Source: JAAYCI01 sp964370045 (GTDB lineage: Bacteria > Bacillota > Clostridia > Oscillospirales > Ruminococcaceae). From it: a DNA stretch of 64,000 nucleotides. The notes below the pieces were generated by a model. That model did not search any database. It saw only the letters and a list, made by a program, of their open reading frames with translations, and was not told the origin of the DNA. The DNA is taken from NCBI GenBank assembly GCA_964370045.1, contig CAYJGZ010000003.1:77769-141768 (forward strand), read 5' to 3'. The number at the start of each line of letters is the position of its first letter. Within the stretch, counting starts at the first letter, position 1. The position numbers and the translations under genes were made by a program. This document shows, in pieces, positions 62,045 to 64,000 of the stretch.

Positions 62045-62149
62045 CTTGCTAACAGAGCAGACGTTTTTTTTGAAAATCTGCTAACAAAAATCACTTCTTG
62101 CTAACAGGATTTTATAGAAATTTCAGTCTTGCTAACAAACTTGCTAACA
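62045..62149. repeat. Five direct repeats of (C)TTGCTAACA
   Basis: CTTGCTAACA occurs at 62045, 62097, 62128 and 62140, with a variant TCTGCTAACA at 62077. They lie between tRNA-Arg and the 3' end of the integrase gene, the place where integrase arm-type binding sites are normally found. Confidence 0.7.
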
Positions 62150-62169
62150 AAAGTTGTTTGTTACTCGTT

Positions 62170-62529
62170 CTAACCGTTTTTTGCCAACAATGTTTTAAGC
62201 AATATTTCGGCAAGCTCGGGTGACTGATTGATAAGCTCTAAGAGTTGTTTGCTCTTATCTTGGGTGGCAGGCTCAGGGGCTTTCGGTTCTTCTCTATTGT
62301 AAAATGCACTCTCTAACTTCTGAGCGTTTTTACACCTGTCCTCGTCGATGATGTGCGAATAAACATCTGTTACCATGTTTATCTGTGAGTGTCCTGTGTC
62401 GCCCTGTACGGCTTTAATATCGCCACCGTTTAGCTTTAGCTTATAGGTGACACTTGTGTGCCTAAGCCCGTGCAAGCGAATTGACGGGCAAGTGCGCCTA
62501 AAAATCGGAGAACCACCTCGAAATCGAGG
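62170..62529 (-). pseudogene. Tyrosine recombinase (integrase), C-terminal fragment
   Basis: About 115 residues of a phage/ICE integrase are present: the catalytic R-x-x-H in H-G-L-R-H-T-S, then G-H and the nucleophilic Tyr in T-D-V-Y-S-H. The N-terminal arm-binding and core-binding domains are missing. Homology stops near 62500, where the leader of a serine recombinase begins, so the gene was probably cut by that second element. A Lys/Glu/Pro-rich tail follows the catalytic domain. Confidence 0.8.
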
Positions 62530-62555
62530 CAATTAAAACTTAATAGCAAAAATCT

Positions 62556-62595
62556 AATCCCTAAACAGGACTATTCCTTGTTTAGGGATTTTTAT
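62556..62595 (+). terminator. Hairpin in the serine recombinase leader
   Basis: Eleven-bp arms AATCCCTAAAC/GTTTAGGGATT are followed by TTTTATATA. It lies 34 bases before the recombinase start and would block transcription entering from outside the element. Confidence 0.7.
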
Positions 62596-62628
62596 ATATA
62601 ATAAATAATAATATCGGAGGATACAAAA

Positions 62629-64000
62629 ATGGCAAGAACAAGTAGAAAATACGTAATTGAAGAAGAAAAAGACAACACATTCCGTGTGGGTGGGTACATC
62701 CGTTTATCAGCAGTCAAATCTGATGAGCCAAATTCTTCTATTGAGTCGCAGAAGCTAATCATTGAGAATTTCATTAAAGATAAGCCAGATATGATTTTAG
62801 AAAAGCTATATATTGATGAAAATGTCAGTGGTAGCACTTTCAAAAGACCGGCATTTGAGGAAATGATAAAAGATATTGAAAGTGGTAAAATTAATTGCAT
62901 AGCCTGCAAAGACCTGTCTCGCTTTTCCAGAAACTTTTTAGGCACAGGTTACTATATAGAAATGTATTTCCCTGTAAGAGAAGTTAGATTTATTGCAATC
63001 ACTGATGAGTTTGACACAGCACATGATATTTATGCAACCGATGATAAAGGCAATCTCATAAAAGATTTTCGTGTTAAAAGTATGCTTGATGAAGCAGTTA
63101 CTCACGATATATCTAAAAAGGTATCTACGAACTTAAACGAACTTGCTAAGCAAGGGTTATTCATAGCACCACGAGCACCGTTTGGATATAAGAAAATAAA
63201 TAAGCATAAATTAGGAATTGATCCAATGGCAGCTATTGTTGTGAAAAAGATATTTAAGCTCGCAAGTGAAAATGTCGGCATAACAGAGATAGCTCGCACA
63301 TTGAGTGAAGAAAAAGTTTTAACACCTATGGAGTATGCCACTTCCAATGGAGCTAAGGGTAATTACAATACTGGAAACGGTAAATGGAGCACACGCACTA
63401 TCAAAGATATTTTGACTAATATCACTTATGCAGGACATTTGTGTCAAGGTAAAGAGAAAATAACAGTTTTAAATACACATGATGCTGTTATAGCACAAGA
63501 TTTATTTGATAAAGTGCAGGCAATTATAAATCCAACTAAAGCAGTTAGTAATGTATCTACATCTTTAAAAGAAGCAGTAGATAACCCACTTAGAGGCAAA
63601 GTGATATGTGGGTGTTGTGGTGGTAAAATGCAAAGGCGTAAAGGCACTGGTAATGCTGATTGGTACTTCTTCACTTGTATTACCAACAATCGTCAAGGTA
63701 AAGGCAGTTGTGACGGTATGTATATTAGGGAAAGTGCTATCTATGATGAAATTAGAAAAGACATAGCTGAGTTTATCACTAACAATACCGATACAATTAA
63801 GCGTATGTCTACACAAAAACAGGAACTTAGAAAAACAATGTATGATTTACATCAGAAAGTTATTGAAGTAAATTCATTCAAGAGGTCTTGCTATGAAAAA
63901 GTTTGTTTGGGCAAAATGTCTGCTGAAGAATATAGAAAAATGGTTGATGCTCAAACAGATAATACCGACACTATTGCTGAGATTGAGCATAAAATTACTG
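62629..64000 (+). CDS. Large serine recombinase (3' end outside window)
   Basis: The frame is open from the ATG at 62629 (CGGAGG upstream) to the end of the window, 457 codons. The resolvase domain has the catalytic Ser in G-Y-I-R-L-S, S-I-E-S-Q-K and K-D-L-S-R-F-S-R-N. The recombinase domain follows with A-P-F-G-Y-K-K and W-S-T-R-T-I-K-D-I-L-T-N-I-T-Y-A-G. Then come a zinc ribbon (C-G-C-C-G-G-K-M ... C) and the start of a coiled coil. It resembles the TnpX/Tn4451-type integrases of clostridial transposons and ICEs. It is AT-rich compared with the window. Confidence 0.93.
   Translation, partial: MARTSRKYVIEEEKDNTFRVGGYIRLSAVKSDEPNSSIESQKLIIENFIKDKPDMILEKLYIDENVSGSTFKRPAFEEMIKDIESGKINCIACKDLSRFSRNFLGTGYYIEMYFPVREVRFIAITDEFDTAHDIYATDDKGNLIKDFRVKSMLDEAVTHDISKKVSTNLNELAKQGLFIAPRAPFGYKKINKHKLGIDPMAAIVVKKIFKLASENVGITEIARTLSEEKVLTPMEYATSNGAKGNYNTGNGKWSTRTIKDILTNITYAGHLCQGKEKITVLNTHDAVIAQDLFDKVQAIINPTKAVSNVSTSLKEAVDNPLRGKVICGCCGGKMQRRKGTGNADWYFFTCITNNRQGKGSCDGMYIRESAIYDEIRKDIAEFITNNTDTIKRMSTQKQELRKTMYDLHQKVIEVNSFKRSCYEKVCLGKMSAEEYRKMVDAQTDNTDTIAEIEHKIT

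Noticed and set aside
61911..62170. CRISPR array from the TTGCTAACA repeats
   Set aside because: The repeats are only ten bases, have uneven spacing, and lie beside an integrase without cas genes.

Overview
The window looks like chromosome of a low-to-middle GC Firmicute, most likely a member of the Clostridia. The signs are an isoleucine-type T-box leader, a zinc-ribbon L32 next to a DUF177/YceD gene, Gram-positive style ABC, Pst and Pho operons, many TTG/GTG starts with strong GGAGG sites, and tRNAs with encoded CCA. No genus can be named from the sequence alone.

Bases 1-15400 are mostly housekeeping. They hold the end of an acyl-ACP thioesterase, aroD, a DUF512 radical-SAM protein and yceD-rpmF behind a consensus promoter with a palindromic element in its leader. 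A two-gene lasso-peptide-like RiPP unit (48-residue precursor plus ATP-dependent cyclase homologue) lies at 4187-6347. Next come a tandem SnoaL protein, an ABC exporter, a cytidylate-kinase-like protein, a MATE pump, tRNA-Pro, an ACR3/BASS transporter, T-box-controlled ilvA and an orphan corrinoid protein.

Bases 15970-43280 form one large surface-polysaccharide locus of two converging operons that meet at a terminator near 25500. The rightward arm encodes a methyltransferase, a kinase-like protein with a coiled-coil tail (together resembling a split WbdD chain terminator), the initiating phosphoglycosyltransferase, a glycosyltransferase, a WlbA/WlbB/WlbC set for a diacetamido-uronic acid, and a membrane protein split by an in-frame stop. 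The leftward arm encodes the nucleotide-sugar dehydrogenase and 2-epimerase that complete the same sugar pathway, modification enzymes (deacetylase-like, GNAT, WbqC, pyruvyltransferase, serine-acetyltransferase-like), three glycosyltransferases, two asparagine-synthetase-type amidotransferases, a flippase and an O-antigen ligase/polymerase.

Bases 43500-50510 hold a ridA pseudogene and a polyamine uptake operon, potABC-(WG-repeat membrane protein)-potD. The operon has a leader of about 380 nt and a second palindromic element just before potD. Bases 50600-61400 hold a chemoreceptor with a sigma-28-type promoter, then the phosphate regulon pstSCAB-phoU-phoB-phoR behind a Pho box, and a GH43-like glycosidase.

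From 61570 to the end is an integration hot spot: a tRNA-Arg(CCT) gene preceded by two truncated 5' halves, a truncated tyrosine integrase flanked by direct repeats, and a large serine recombinase that appears to interrupt the integrase and runs off the window. The most novel-looking items are the RiPP unit, the split WbdD-like pair, the WG-repeat/Q-Y-rich protein inside the pot operon, the long pot leader, and the stacked tRNA-Arg scars.
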